Origin: Rhodospirillaceae bacterium
GTDB taxonomy: Bacteria > Pseudomonadota > Alphaproteobacteria > Thalassobaculales > Thalassobaculaceae
Reading direction: 5' to 3'
Assembly: GCA_018699735.1 (NCBI GenBank)
Contig: JABIRP010000109.1
Location: 1-33,238, forward strand
DNA length: 33,238 bases
Every line of letters begins with the position of its first letter. Positions within the stretch are counted from its first letter, which is position 1. Shown in pieces: positions 15,427 through 23,580 of this stretch. A model generated the notes under the pieces. It searched no databases, was not told where the DNA came from, and was given only the letters and a program-made list of their open reading frames with translations. The position numbers and the translations under genes are program-made.

Positions 15427-15520
15427 GAGGTGCGAGCGGAGCGAGCCTCGAAAGACGCATGTCGCCAACACCCTGCGGCCTTCGAAGTCCTCCCGCCGGT
15501 CCGGCACCGCAGGATGACGA
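15427..15520. repeat. Intergenic palindromic repeat element
   Basis: The 160-base gap between the convergent MFS and ABC ATPase genes contains a nested imperfect palindrome. An outer pair is GGTGC at 15429-15433 with GCACC at 15504-15508. An inner pair is CCTCGAAAGACGCA at 15446-15459 with TGCGGCCTTCGAAG at 15474-15487, 11 of 14 complementary. The composition (GCGAGCGGAGCGAGCCTCGA and GCAGGATGACG) resembles dispersed palindromic repeats that I recall from alphaproteobacterial intergenic DNA. It may serve as a bidirectional terminator. Only one copy is seen in the window. Confidence 0.6.
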
Positions 15521-15557
15521 AGATCAATGGTAATCTTGTATCGGTATTCTCGAAACT

Positions 15558-16577
15558 CTACCCGTCGTTCAAATGACAGGCGGCGTGTCGGCCCGGGGCG
15601 ATCTCCCGGAGGATCGGTTGCGATTCGGCACAAAGCTTGGTCGCGAACGGGCACCGTGGGTGGAAGTGGCAACCCGACGGCGGGTCGATCGGCGACGGGA
15701 TCTCGCCCTTTACCGGCTCAAAGGTCCGGCGACGCGCGTCCAGCCTCGGCACCTCTGCCAAGAGCGCCTTTGTATAGGGGTGGTTCGGTTCCTTGAACAA
15801 CGCCTCGGTCGTCGCAATTTCGACCACACGGCCGAGATACATAATCACCACCCGATCGCTCAGATGCTCGACGACACCAAGATCGTGACTGATGAACAGA
15901 TAGGTGAGATTCAAATCCTCGCGCAGTTTCATGAACAGGTTCAACACCTGCGCCTGGATCGATACGTCGAGGGCAGCCACAGACTCGTCGCACACCAAAA
16001 ACTCCGGATTGACCGCCAGGGCCCGCGCTATGCCGATACGTTGACGCTGGCCGCCTGAGAATTGGTGCGGATATCGACGAATGAAATCCGGGTCCAGACC
16101 AACCCGCAGCATCACCTGTTTCACGTACTCTTCGGCGCCATTCTTGTCGACGACGCCATGCACGACCGGCGCCTCACCGACAATATCCATGACCCTGAGA
16201 CGTGGGTTCAGCGAGCTCATCGGGTCCTGGAAGATCATCTGGATCTTCAGAGCCGCGTCACGCGCCTCAAGTCCAGTCATCTCATTCATCGCCTTGCCAC
16301 GGAAAGAGACCATGCCGTCGCTCGGCTGATGCACGCCGGCGACCACCCGACCAAGGGTTGACTTGCCACACCCAGACTCGCCGACCAGCCCCACCACTTC
16401 ACCATCGGCAATCGACAGCGATACGTCATCGACCGCGTAAACGGTTTCTTCACGTACGTCCGCACCCAGTTTCTGGGCAATCTTGCCGGCAAGATCGAGA
16501 TGTTTGACGAACCGTTTAGAGATCCCGCGCAGATCGACAATTGAGGTTTCACCGCCGGGGTTTTCCGAAGCACTCAT
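15558..16577 (-). CDS. Peptide-type ABC transporter ATP-binding protein (DppF/OppF-like)
   Basis: The second ATPase of a Dpp/Opp-type importer. It has a Walker A GESGCGKST, a signature FSGGQRQRIG, a Walker B FLVCDESVAALD and the switch histidine in LFISHDLG. The C-terminal oligopeptide extension carries the cysteine-rich segment GCHFHPRCPFATKLC. In this transporter group, DppD-type subunits are known to bind an iron-sulfur cluster there, and this paralogue has a similar cysteine set. Length is 339 residues. Its ATG overlaps the stop of the preceding ATPase gene by 4 bases (ATGA), with a GGAGGTG ribosome site inside that gene's end. It is the last gene of the operon. Confidence 0.93.
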   Translation of the reverse strand: MSASENPGGETSIVDLRGISKRFVKHLDLAGKIAQKLGADVREETVYAVDDVSLSIADGEVVGLVGESGCGKSTLGRVVAGVHQPSDGMVSFRGKAMNEMTGLEARDAALKIQMIFQDPMSSLNPRLRVMDIVGEAPVVHGVVDKNGAEEYVKQVMLRVGLDPDFIRRYPHQFSGGQRQRIGIARALAVNPEFLVCDESVAALDVSIQAQVLNLFMKLREDLNLTYLFISHDLGVVEHLSDRVVIMYLGRVVEIATTEALFKEPNHPYTKALLAEVPRLDARRRTFEPVKGEIPSPIDPPSGCHFHPRCPFATKLCAESQPILREIAPGRHAACHLNDG

Positions 16578-17581
16578 GCCGGCACCTCCGCCAGTTCATC
16601 CAGGTGCGGATGATGACACCGCAGCAATCGGTGACCGCCATCGGGTTTGGTAACATCCGGCGCCGTCTCGCAAGCCGCATCGGCGCGTGGGCAACGGGTC
16701 TTAAAGGCGCATCCAGGTGGTAAATTCAACAAGGACGGCGTCATGCCTGGAATTTGCTCCAATGGCTTGCCGCGTTTGTTACGCGACGGCACCGAACCGA
16801 TCAGGCCGTGCGTATAGGGATGCAGCGGCTTGTCGAGAACATCGTCGACCGAGCCATGTTCGACCAATCGTCCGGCATACATAACCGCCACCTCGTCGGC
16901 CAATCCGGCAACGACCGTCAGATCGTGGGTGATCCAGATCATCGCTGTCCCGGTTTCCTTACAGAGCTTCTGCGCTTCGTAGAGGATTTGGGCCTGAATA
17001 GTCACATCAAGGGCCGTGGTCGGCTCGTCAGCGACGATCAGATCCGGCTTGTTCAAGAGCGCGATCGCGATGGACACGCGCTGTCGCATGCCACCGGAGA
17101 ATTGATGCGGGTACGCCTTCAGGCGCTCGTCCGGCGACGGGATGCCGACCTGCCCAAGCGCATCGCGGGAGCGTTGGCGAGCCTCATCGCGGCTGACATT
17201 TTCATGCGCCTGGATCGCCTCAATCATCTGGGTGTCGATGCGCAGTACCGGGTTCAGCGTCATCATCGGGTCCTGGAAGATCATGGCGATCTGATTGCCG
17301 CGCAGTTGCTGCCAGCGATCTTCGGACGCACCGACCAGGTCTTCGCCGCGAAACTTGATGTGTCCACCAGCGATCCGCCCCGGCTCATCGACCAGTCCCA
17401 TAATCGAGAAGCCGGTGACGGTCTTGCCTGAACCAGACTCACCGACCAGCCCCAATACTTTGCCCGGCTGGACCGAGAAACTAACCTCGTCCACCGCCTT
17501 GACGACGCCAGCCTTGGTGAAAAAATAGGTTTGAAGATTCTCGACGTCGAGCGTCGGAACCGAGCCGTTACTACCCGCCAT
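16574..17581 (-). CDS. Peptide-type ABC transporter ATP-binding protein (DppD/OppD-like)
   Basis: The first ATPase of the importer, 335 residues. It shows Walker A GESGSGKTV, the Q-loop IFQDPMMTLNPV, signature FSGGMRQRVSIA, Walker B LIVADEPTTALD and the switch histidine in WITHDLT. The C-terminal oligo_HPY extension contains GCAFKTRCPRADAAC plus a later LLRCHHP, the cysteine pattern linked to an iron-sulfur cluster in DppD. Gene order after the permeases, an 8-base gap from the second permease gene and an AAGAGG ribosome site place it firmly in the operon. It should pair with the neighbouring DppF-like ATPase as a heterodimer on the cytoplasmic face. Confidence 0.94.
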   Translation of the reverse strand: MAGSNGSVPTLDVENLQTYFFTKAGVVKAVDEVSFSVQPGKVLGLVGESGSGKTVTGFSIMGLVDEPGRIAGGHIKFRGEDLVGASEDRWQQLRGNQIAMIFQDPMMTLNPVLRIDTQMIEAIQAHENVSRDEARQRSRDALGQVGIPSPDERLKAYPHQFSGGMRQRVSIAIALLNKPDLIVADEPTTALDVTIQAQILYEAQKLCKETGTAMIWITHDLTVVAGLADEVAVMYAGRLVEHGSVDDVLDKPLHPYTHGLIGSVPSRNKRGKPLEQIPGMTPSLLNLPPGCAFKTRCPRADAACETAPDVTKPDGGHRLLRCHHPHLDELAEVPA

Positions 17582-17589
17582 GATGCCTC

Positions 17590-18519
17590 TTATTTCGCCA
17601 GTCTTGGGTTCAACACGTCGCGCAAGCGGTCACCGACCAAATTGATGCTGACAATGGTGAACAGAAGTGCCAGGCCAGGGAAAATGCTGATCCAGTAATG
17701 GCCCGAATGGATGTATTGGAACCCATTTGAGATCAGGCTGCCAAGCGACGGTTCGGTCTGCTCCATACCGATGCCGAGAAACGATAAGGTCGCCTCCAGC
17801 GCGATCGCATGCGCCGTCTGCATGGTGCCGACCACGATGAGTGGCGCTAAGACGTTCGGAAACAGATGGCGATACAGAATGCGGGCTTTCGAGAGCGCCA
17901 GGCATTGGGCGGATTCGATGTATTCTTTGCGCCGCTCGACCAGGGCGGAGCCTCGAACCGTTCGCGCATAATAGGCCCACTGCACGACAATCAGAGCGAA
18001 CAAGGTCTTATCTACGCCTTTGCCGAGCGTCACCAGCAGGACCAGCGCGATCAGGATGGCGGGAAAACTGAGTTGCATGTCGACCAATCGCATGATCACG
18101 CTGTCAACCCGTCCACCGGCATAGGCTGCGATCAAACCAACGACCACGCCAATTGCTAGCGCTACGACGGCGCTGCCGATGCCAATGCCGAGACTTATGC
18201 GCAGGCCATAGATCATCCCGCTCAAAAGATCCCGCCCGGACCCGTCGGTGCCCATATGGGCAATCTGACCGGACTGCATCACAGCCCCTGGCGCCATGGT
18301 TTTGTCCGCGACCGTTACGATACTGAGGTCATAAGGATCGGTCGGCGCGATCAGCGGCGCGAAAACGGCAATGAAAACAATTGCAAGCACCACAAAGGCG
18401 CTCACGACGGCAATCTTGCTTTCCGTGAAATCGGATACGAACCTCTGAAACGGGGTCTCTACGCCCTCGCTTCCCTGGCCGGCAGAAGCAACTCCAGCGT
18501 CTTCGTTAATCACGGTCAT
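17590..18519 (-). CDS. Peptide-type ABC transporter permease (DppC-like)
   Basis: An inner-membrane permease with a cytoplasmic N-terminus and about six transmembrane helices. A first helix is at VVSAFVVLAIVFIAVFAPLIAP, and the EAA-loop-like ESAQCLALSKARILYRHLFPN contacts the ATPases. I placed the start at ATG 18519, giving 309 residues and an AGGAG ribosome site, and making a 4-base ATGA overlap with the upstream permease gene. The longest frame starts inside that gene and adds 56 unrelated residues. The N-terminal region before the first helix is typical of DppC/OppC (PF12911-like). It partners the DppB-like permease to form the channel. Confidence 0.93.
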   Translation of the reverse strand: MTVINEDAGVASAGQGSEGVETPFQRFVSDFTESKIAVVSAFVVLAIVFIAVFAPLIAPTDPYDLSIVTVADKTMAPGAVMQSGQIAHMGTDGSGRDLLSGMIYGLRISLGIGIGSAVVALAIGVVVGLIAAYAGGRVDSVIMRLVDMQLSFPAILIALVLLVTLGKGVDKTLFALIVVQWAYYARTVRGSALVERRKEYIESAQCLALSKARILYRHLFPNVLAPLIVVGTMQTAHAIALEATLSFLGIGMEQTEPSLGSLISNGFQYIHSGHYWISIFPGLALLFTIVSINLVGDRLRDVLNPRLAK

Positions 18520-19493
18520 GCCTTCATCTCCTGCAAGCGGACCCTCGGATCCAATATCGAGTAGAGAATATCGACAACGAGATTGATGATGACGAAGAGG
18601 AATACGATGATTGTCAGGTATGCCACGATCACCGGCCGGTCGAGCAATCCGATCGAGTCGATCAGAAGCTTGCCCATACCGGGCCATGCGAACACAGTTT
18701 CGGTGACGATCGAGAACGCGACCAAGCCACCAAACTCAAGTCCGATCACGGTAACAACCGGGATCATTATGTTCTTCAGGACATGAACCAGAATGATGCG
18801 ATTACGGCTGACGCCCTTGGCGCGCGCAAACTTGATGTAATCCTGATGGATCACTTCCTTGGTTCCGGCGCGCGATAATCGGATCACAAGAGCCAGTTTG
18901 AACAGAGACAGATTAATCGCCGGCATCAATAGGTGCCGAATGCCATCCCAGGAGGTGAAACTCACCTCTAATCCAAAGATCTCCGAGGTCTCCCCTCGCC
19001 CGGTCGACGGCAACCAGCCCAACATCACGGCGAACAACATCATCATCATGATGCCGACCCAGAATGTCGGTAAACTGAAGCCGAGTATCGATCCCGTCAT
19101 GATCGATTTGGCGGCTACCGAATCCGGTTTAAGCCCAGCCCACATGCCTAATGGTATGCCCAGGACGACAGCCAATAAGAGCGCGAAAAGCGCAAGCTCC
19201 ATCGTCGCCGGCATTCGCTCTAGGATCAAAAGAAGGGCCGGTTCCTCGAATATGAAGGATTCGCCAAGGTCGCCCTGCAAGGCCTTGCCCAAGAAACGCA
19301 GGTATTGAATGTGAAACGGTTTATCGAGACCGAGGGCCGCGATCGCACGCTCACGATCCTCCTCATCGGCCTCATCGCTGATTAGGATGTCAACCGGGTC
19401 GCCGATGACGAATACACCGGAGAAAACCAGGAAGGACATAAAGAAGACCACGACCGCAGCCTGCATGAGCCGTCTGATGATGAATACCGTCAT
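18516..19493 (-). CDS. Peptide-type ABC transporter permease (DppB-like)
   Basis: An inner-membrane permease of 325 residues opening with MTVFIIRRLMQAAVVVFFMSF, the standard DppB/OppB start with its first transmembrane helix. The large periplasmic loop follows (GLDKPFHIQYLRFLGKAL, GDLGESF), then four or five more helices. The ATPase-contact segment is HQDYIKFARAKGVSRNRIILVHVLKN. The gene begins 82 bases after the binding-protein gene, beyond a strong hairpin, so its expression is probably a fraction of that of the binding protein. The ribosome site is weak (GGTGA). It overlaps the next permease gene by 4 bases. Confidence 0.94.
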   Translation of the reverse strand: MTVFIIRRLMQAAVVVFFMSFLVFSGVFVIGDPVDILISDEADEEDRERAIAALGLDKPFHIQYLRFLGKALQGDLGESFIFEEPALLLILERMPATMELALFALLLAVVLGIPLGMWAGLKPDSVAAKSIMTGSILGFSLPTFWVGIMMMMLFAVMLGWLPSTGRGETSEIFGLEVSFTSWDGIRHLLMPAINLSLFKLALVIRLSRAGTKEVIHQDYIKFARAKGVSRNRIILVHVLKNIMIPVVTVIGLEFGGLVAFSIVTETVFAWPGMGKLLIDSIGLLDRPVIVAYLTIIVFLFVIINLVVDILYSILDPRVRLQEMKA

Positions 19494-19532
19494 CGTTCAC
19501 CAATAGATCGTTGCGTAGCGCGTATGCAAAAT

Positions 19533-19559
19533 GGGGTGGCCCGCGACGCGGACCACCCC
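19533..19559 (-). terminator. Hairpin between binding-protein and permease genes
   Basis: On the transcribed strand, GGGGTGG-T-CCGCG and CGCGG-G-CCACCCC flank a single central base. They form a 12-pair stem plus a G-U wobble, followed by ATTTTG. It starts 17 bases past the binding-protein stop. The short T-run suggests a leaky terminator or a 3' stabilising stem that keeps binding-protein mRNA above permease mRNA, a known arrangement in binding-protein-dependent ABC operons. Confidence 0.65.
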
Positions 19560-19575
19560 GATTGATTTGGACAGA

Positions 19576-21189
19576 TCACTCCTTGACCAGATCCAGTCCG
19601 ACCGTGCGCTCATCGGCACGGGCGTTGTATTTTAGGCCCGGACGGGTTGCCCAGGTGTTGACCTGATAGTGCAGCGGGATGATGCCTTGATCCTCGCCGA
19701 TGCCGATCTCGGTCGCCTTGGCGAGCAGGGTTCCCCGCTCTTTGTCGTCAACCGTGGCCAACGCCTTCAACAGCACCTCATCCATCATCGGGTTGGCGTG
19801 ACGCCCACGATTGGAGGCACCCATGCCCTTGGACTTGTCATGCGTCGCGAGCAAGGACTTCAGCGGAGAAGACGACTCGCCCGTGCCCGAACCCCAACCG
19901 ACCAGCACGAAGCTGAATTCCGGCGATTTGTTCGGGCCGCCTTTGGAAGCACGCTTGAAGTAGACGTTCTTCGGCATGGTCACGACCTTGGTCGGGATAC
20001 CATTGCGGGTCAGCATTTGCGCCACCGCCTCACAGATCCGGGCATCGTTGATGTATCGATCGTTCGGGCCGTGAATGGTCAGGCCAAATCCATCGCCCCA
20101 ACCGGCAGCCGCCAGCAGCTTCTTGGCACCTGAGGGGTCATACTCTTGCGGCCGCATTTTCTCGGAGCGACCGAAGAACCCTTCTGGCAACAACTGCCCA
20201 GCCTTAATCGCAACACCTTCCATGACTTTGTCGACGATCTCGTCGCGATTGATCATCATCGAGATTGCCTTACGAACCCGTGCATCCTTCAGCGGGTTCT
20301 TGTCCAACGGATTGCCGCTCTTGTCGGTAACAAAGGGCGACTTGTCCCGGAACTGGTCCATGTGCAGGTAGATGACGCGGTTGGACACGCCGCTGCTCAA
20401 CGAGACGCGCTTGTCTTTGCTGAGGGCGCCGATGTCAGAGGTCGGCACGTTGTCGATCATATCAACATCGCCAGCAAGCAACGCTGCGGTCCGAGCCGGT
20501 TCGGACTTAATGAACTTGAAGGTCATCTTGTCCCACGGCTGGGCGAGCGGCCCCTTGTAGCCATCGTACTTTTCCAGCACCAGGCTGTCGCCCTTGCGCC
20601 ATTTGACGAACTTGTATGGGCCGGTACCGATCGTGGCGGTACCATTGTTGAAATCCTTCGCCTTGAGACCCATGTTGGCGCTGCCGCCGGAACCCTTGAC
20701 GTCGCTCGATATCACCATGATCGAGGTCATGTCGTTCGGCATCAACGGGTAAGGCTTCTCGGTAACAATATGAACTGTGAAGTCATCGATTTTCTTGACC
20801 GACTTGCCCTTGGTATACGTGCGGAACGACGAGTTGCCGCCGGTATAGCCATCAGCGCGCTTGAACGAGAAGATAAAATCGTCGGCAGTGAAGTCGCTAC
20901 CGTCGTGGAATTTCACGCCCTTGCGCAGCTTGAACTCCCAAGTTGTGTCGTTGATCGCCTTCCACGAGGTCGCGAGACGCGGAATCAATCCGTCCATCTT
21001 CGGGCCCCAATCGACCAGACGGCCGAAAATCTGACCCAACATGGCGTTGTTCGGGCCGAGGTTGTGGAAGTATGGATCCATCGAAGATGGCTCCGAGCGG
21101 ATGCCAAGCTTGGCGCTGTCGGCCATAGCCGCGCCCGATACCATGGTGGCAGCGACAGCCGCCAAGCCGATGCGGGTAAATTTACTCAT
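19576..21189 (-). CDS. Peptide-type ABC transporter substrate-binding protein (SBP_bac_5)
   Basis: The periplasmic receptor of the operon, family 5 (DppA/OppA-like), 537 residues. I chose ATG 21189 because it gives a compact signal peptide (MSKFTRIGLAAVAATMVSG, cleavage after AAMA) with GGGAGA shortly upstream. The longer frame adds MTDRKTDRETQ, encoded by a 9-base direct repeat (21200-21208 and 21212-21220). Family landmarks are present: SMDPYF near the mature N-terminus, WEFKLRKGVKFHDGSDFTADD, GTGPYKFVKW, and RVRKAISMMINRDEIVDKV. The C-terminal half has the usual RYINDARICEAVAQML. The real ligand could be a dipeptide, glutathione, nickel complex or another small molecule; the adjacent divergent hydrolase hints at an N-acyl amino acid or peptide. 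First gene of the operon. Confidence 0.93.
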   Translation of the reverse strand: MSKFTRIGLAAVAATMVSGAAMADSAKLGIRSEPSSMDPYFHNLGPNNAMLGQIFGRLVDWGPKMDGLIPRLATSWKAINDTTWEFKLRKGVKFHDGSDFTADDFIFSFKRADGYTGGNSSFRTYTKGKSVKKIDDFTVHIVTEKPYPLMPNDMTSIMVISSDVKGSGGSANMGLKAKDFNNGTATIGTGPYKFVKWRKGDSLVLEKYDGYKGPLAQPWDKMTFKFIKSEPARTAALLAGDVDMIDNVPTSDIGALSKDKRVSLSSGVSNRVIYLHMDQFRDKSPFVTDKSGNPLDKNPLKDARVRKAISMMINRDEIVDKVMEGVAIKAGQLLPEGFFGRSEKMRPQEYDPSGAKKLLAAAGWGDGFGLTIHGPNDRYINDARICEAVAQMLTRNGIPTKVVTMPKNVYFKRASKGGPNKSPEFSFVLVGWGSGTGESSSPLKSLLATHDKSKGMGASNRGRHANPMMDEVLLKALATVDDKERGTLLAKATEIGIGEDQGIIPLHYQVNTWATRPGLKYNARADERTVGLDLVKE

Positions 21190-21232
21190 TTGTGTCTCCC
21201 TGTCCGTCTTTCTGTCCGTCATTGCGGATCAT

Positions 21233-21250
21233 TTGAAGCCCAATCTTCAA
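21233..21250. promoter_or_regulatory. Inverted repeat in the divergent control region
   Basis: TTGAAG and CTTCAA form a perfect 6-base inverted repeat with a 6-base spacer, about 45 bases upstream of the binding-protein start. The spacing and symmetry suit a dimeric regulator, but no regulator gene is adjacent and the site may be chance. The whole 255-base gap (21190-21444) holds no gene that I can support. Confidence 0.25.
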
Positions 21251-21346
21251 GCATGAGCCGGAAGCATGCCGGCCGCCACTTTGGCGCAAATCCGCCGCTG
21301 GGGCAATGCTTGCTATCCCGGATTTCGGTCACAAGCAACTCGACTT

Positions 21347-21375
21347 TTGACGTCGCTGCAACCGTCGCTTAGTTT
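21347..21375 (+). promoter_or_regulatory. Candidate sigma70-type promoter for the zinc hydrolase gene
   Basis: TTGACG at 21347-21352 matches the -35 consensus at five of six bases. A 17-base spacer leads to TAGTTT at 21370-21375, a weak -10. Transcription would start near 21382 and leave a leader of about 60 bases before ATG 21445. The prediction rests on spacing and the -35 match only. Confidence 0.3.
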
Positions 21376-21444
21376 TTGCGTCTTCGCCGTGTAGAAAAAC
21401 CATCCTGGCGCCCCCTAATTCTTACCTATTCGGACCGAGTCGCA

Positions 21445-22440
21445 ATGGCCCCAAACGCCCCTTCAACTCCACCTGAGACGGCCGTAAATAGTGTCGTCAC
21501 CCACCCAGTCGAGCTTAGTTCGCCCGATATCGAGCCCTACAAGTCTGGCAACTCGGGTGTTGAGTATTTTACAACCTTCGATTCGGGCAAGACCGGACCG
21601 CATGCGCTGATAACCGCCGTGACGCATGGCAACGAGCTTTGTGGAGCGATCGCGCTCGACCTGCTTTTTCGACGTGAACTCCGCCCAAAGCGGGGGCAAT
21701 TGACCTTTGGCTTCTGTAATGTCGAAGCGTACCAATCCTTCGACCCGCGCTATCCGACCCTGTCGCGCTTCATTGACGAAGATTTGAACCGGGTTTGGGC
21801 CCAGGACGTCCTGGATGGCGACCGCGATACCGCCGAAACCCGGCGCGCACGCCAGATCCGCCCTCTGCTGGAGACAGTCGACTTTCTACTCGACATACAC
21901 TCCATGCAGAACGATACGACCCCACTGATGCTTTGCGGGCCGCTCGATAAGGGGCGCGCTTTCGCAAAGTCACTGGGATATCCCGAATACATCGTATCCG
22001 ACGAAGGCCACGCCGCCGGCAAGCGCATGCGAGACTACGGGGGGTTTTCCGAAGCCACCGATCCCCGCAACGCGTTGCTGGTCGAATGCGGTCAACATTG
22101 GGCCAAAGGAAGCGACGAGGTCGCACTGGAATCCGCGCTGCGGTTTCTATTGGCAATTGATTTGGTTGATCCAGATACTGTCGCATCACTCTTGATGACC
22201 GAGGCTGAGCCGGCGCAGAAACTGATTGAGATCACCCACGCGATCACCGTCGAAACAGACGATTTCGAGTTTGCGGGAGATTTTTCAGGCATGGAGATGA
22301 TCGCGAAAGCAGGCTCTCCGCTGGCCCGAGATGGTGACCGGTCAATCACCACACCCCATGACGATTGCGTTCTCATCATGCCCTCACGACGCCTTGGCAA
22401 GGGACAGACGGCAGTGCGTCTAGGCCGTTTGATTGGCTGA
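21445..22440 (+). CDS. Succinylglutamate desuccinylase/aspartoacylase-family zinc hydrolase
   Basis: A cytoplasmic zinc-dependent amidohydrolase of the M14-like AstE/AspA family, which removes an acyl group from an N-acyl amino acid. Zinc ligands are His61 and Glu64 in VTHGNE and His152 in LLDIHSM; DLNR at 113-116 fits the substrate-carboxylate-binding motif, and Glu214 in LLVECGQHW is the likely catalytic base. I chose ATG 21445 (331 residues) over a TTG 69 bases upstream. The C-terminal part forms the extra beta domain of aspartoacylases. The gene is divergent from a peptide-type import operon, so import of an acylated amino acid followed by hydrolysis is a sensible hypothesis. No other arginine-succinyltransferase (ast) gene is present, arguing against a role as AstE. 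The 3' end overlaps the next gene by 8 bases. Confidence 0.82.
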   Translation: MAPNAPSTPPETAVNSVVTHPVELSSPDIEPYKSGNSGVEYFTTFDSGKTGPHALITAVTHGNELCGAIALDLLFRRELRPKRGQLTFGFCNVEAYQSFDPRYPTLSRFIDEDLNRVWAQDVLDGDRDTAETRRARQIRPLLETVDFLLDIHSMQNDTTPLMLCGPLDKGRAFAKSLGYPEYIVSDEGHAAGKRMRDYGGFSEATDPRNALLVECGQHWAKGSDEVALESALRFLLAIDLVDPDTVASLLMTEAEPAQKLIEITHAITVETDDFEFAGDFSGMEMIAKAGSPLARDGDRSITTPHDDCVLIMPSRRLGKGQTAVRLGRLIG

Positions 22441-23548
22441 CGACAACGCTGCACACTCCAAGGTTGGGTCCACCAAGACTGATCGCGACACTCTGCGCAA
22501 TCAGCCGCTTGGAAATCCTGGCGGTTCGCTTTGGCTCGGCCTCGCCATCGGCGCGCTTGGGGGTGCCCTTTTCGCATTCCTGAAGCTACCGCTCGCCTGG
22601 ATGCTCGGCGCCATGGTGTTCACAACCTTCGCCTCGATCTCCGGCGTGCAGATTAGCCTGCCTCACTGGCTCCGCACCTCAATGATCGCCATTCTCGGCG
22701 TGATGATTGGCAGTGCTTTTTCGCCTGACCTGATTGACCAGTTGGATCGTTGGGCGGTTTCCATCGCCGGGCTGTTAGTTTACGCGATCCTCGCCGGCGC
22801 GATGGTTCTCGTATATTTGCGGAAAGTCGGCGGCTACGACCCGGTCACGGCCTATTTTTCCTCCTCCCCCGGTGGCTTGAACGAGATGGTGATCGTCGGC
22901 CGGGAGATGGGTGGCGACGACCGGATCATCGCCTTGACCCAGGCCTCGCGAATTCTACTGACGGTGATGACCATCCCGTTCATGTTTCGCCTCCTCGGCG
23001 ACTATGACCCACCTCCGGGCCTGCTGCCACGCGGCGCCAGCATCAATTTGCCGATGTCGGAATGGCTGCTGCTCGGCGGCTGTGCCGTCATCGGGCCCTT
23101 CCTCGCCAAATTGATACGACTGCCGGCTGCGTCCCTAACCGGTGCGATGTTTTTGAGCGCTACGGTGCATATCGCCGGTTGGTCAGAAGGCTCTCCGCCG
23201 AGTATCCTGGTCGCACTTGCTCAAGTTGTGCTGGGTACCGGTGTCGGATGCCGGTTTTCGGGCACGGACGTGCGCGAAGTGGTCCGCGTCGTGCGCCTTT
23301 CTCTCGGCTCGACCACCCTCCTGATCGCCTCCGCCGTCGCTGCCGGGCTGATCATGGAACAGATCACGGGCATACCCTGGTACATGCTGGTCTTAGCCTA
23401 TGCGCCTGGCGGTCTCGCCGAGATGAGCCTTGTGGCGCTTGGGATTGGCCAGGACATCGCTTTCGTTGCGACCCACCATCTGTTCCGAATCTCGATCGTG
23501 GTAATTTTGGCGCCCTTGGCGTTTCGTCTCATGCGTCGAGGTCTTTGA
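22433..23548 (+). CDS. AbrB-family (PF05145) membrane protein
   Basis: A polytopic inner-membrane protein of 371 residues with two repeated halves. Each half contains a LPLAWMLGAM- or LPAASLTGAM-like motif and an APGGLAEMSLVALG- or SPGGLNEMVIVGRE-like motif. This double signature is typical of the AbrB/AmoA-like family PF05145, sometimes annotated as ammonia monooxygenase without evidence and linked to transport or regulation. The best start is a TTG at 22433, which overlaps the end of the hydrolase gene by 8 bases; no better ATG exists before the first helix. The overlap implies co-translation with the hydrolase. The transported compound, if any, is unknown. Confidence 0.82.
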   Translation: MADDNAAHSKVGSTKTDRDTLRNQPLGNPGGSLWLGLAIGALGGALFAFLKLPLAWMLGAMVFTTFASISGVQISLPHWLRTSMIAILGVMIGSAFSPDLIDQLDRWAVSIAGLLVYAILAGAMVLVYLRKVGGYDPVTAYFSSSPGGLNEMVIVGREMGGDDRIIALTQASRILLTVMTIPFMFRLLGDYDPPPGLLPRGASINLPMSEWLLLGGCAVIGPFLAKLIRLPAASLTGAMFLSATVHIAGWSEGSPPSILVALAQVVLGTGVGCRFSGTDVREVVRVVRLSLGSTTLLIASAVAAGLIMEQITGIPWYMLVLAYAPGGLAEMSLVALGIGQDIAFVATHHLFRISIVVILAPLAFRLMRRGL

Positions 23549-23580
23549 CAATTGATTGGCAATTCTTGGCGATACAATTC

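Noticed and set aside
15398-15557. CRISPR-like repeat
   Set aside because: The arms are inverted, not regularly spaced direct repeats, and there is a single unit.
20146-21372. Long open frame (408 codons) on the + strand
   Set aside because: It lies antisense to the clearly conserved binding-protein gene and has a composition typical of a shadow frame in G+C-rich DNA.
23549-23580. Terminator hairpin between the AbrB-type and fusion oxygenase genes
   Set aside because: AATTG/CAATT gives only a 5-bp A+T-rich stem with no T-run, too weak to call.
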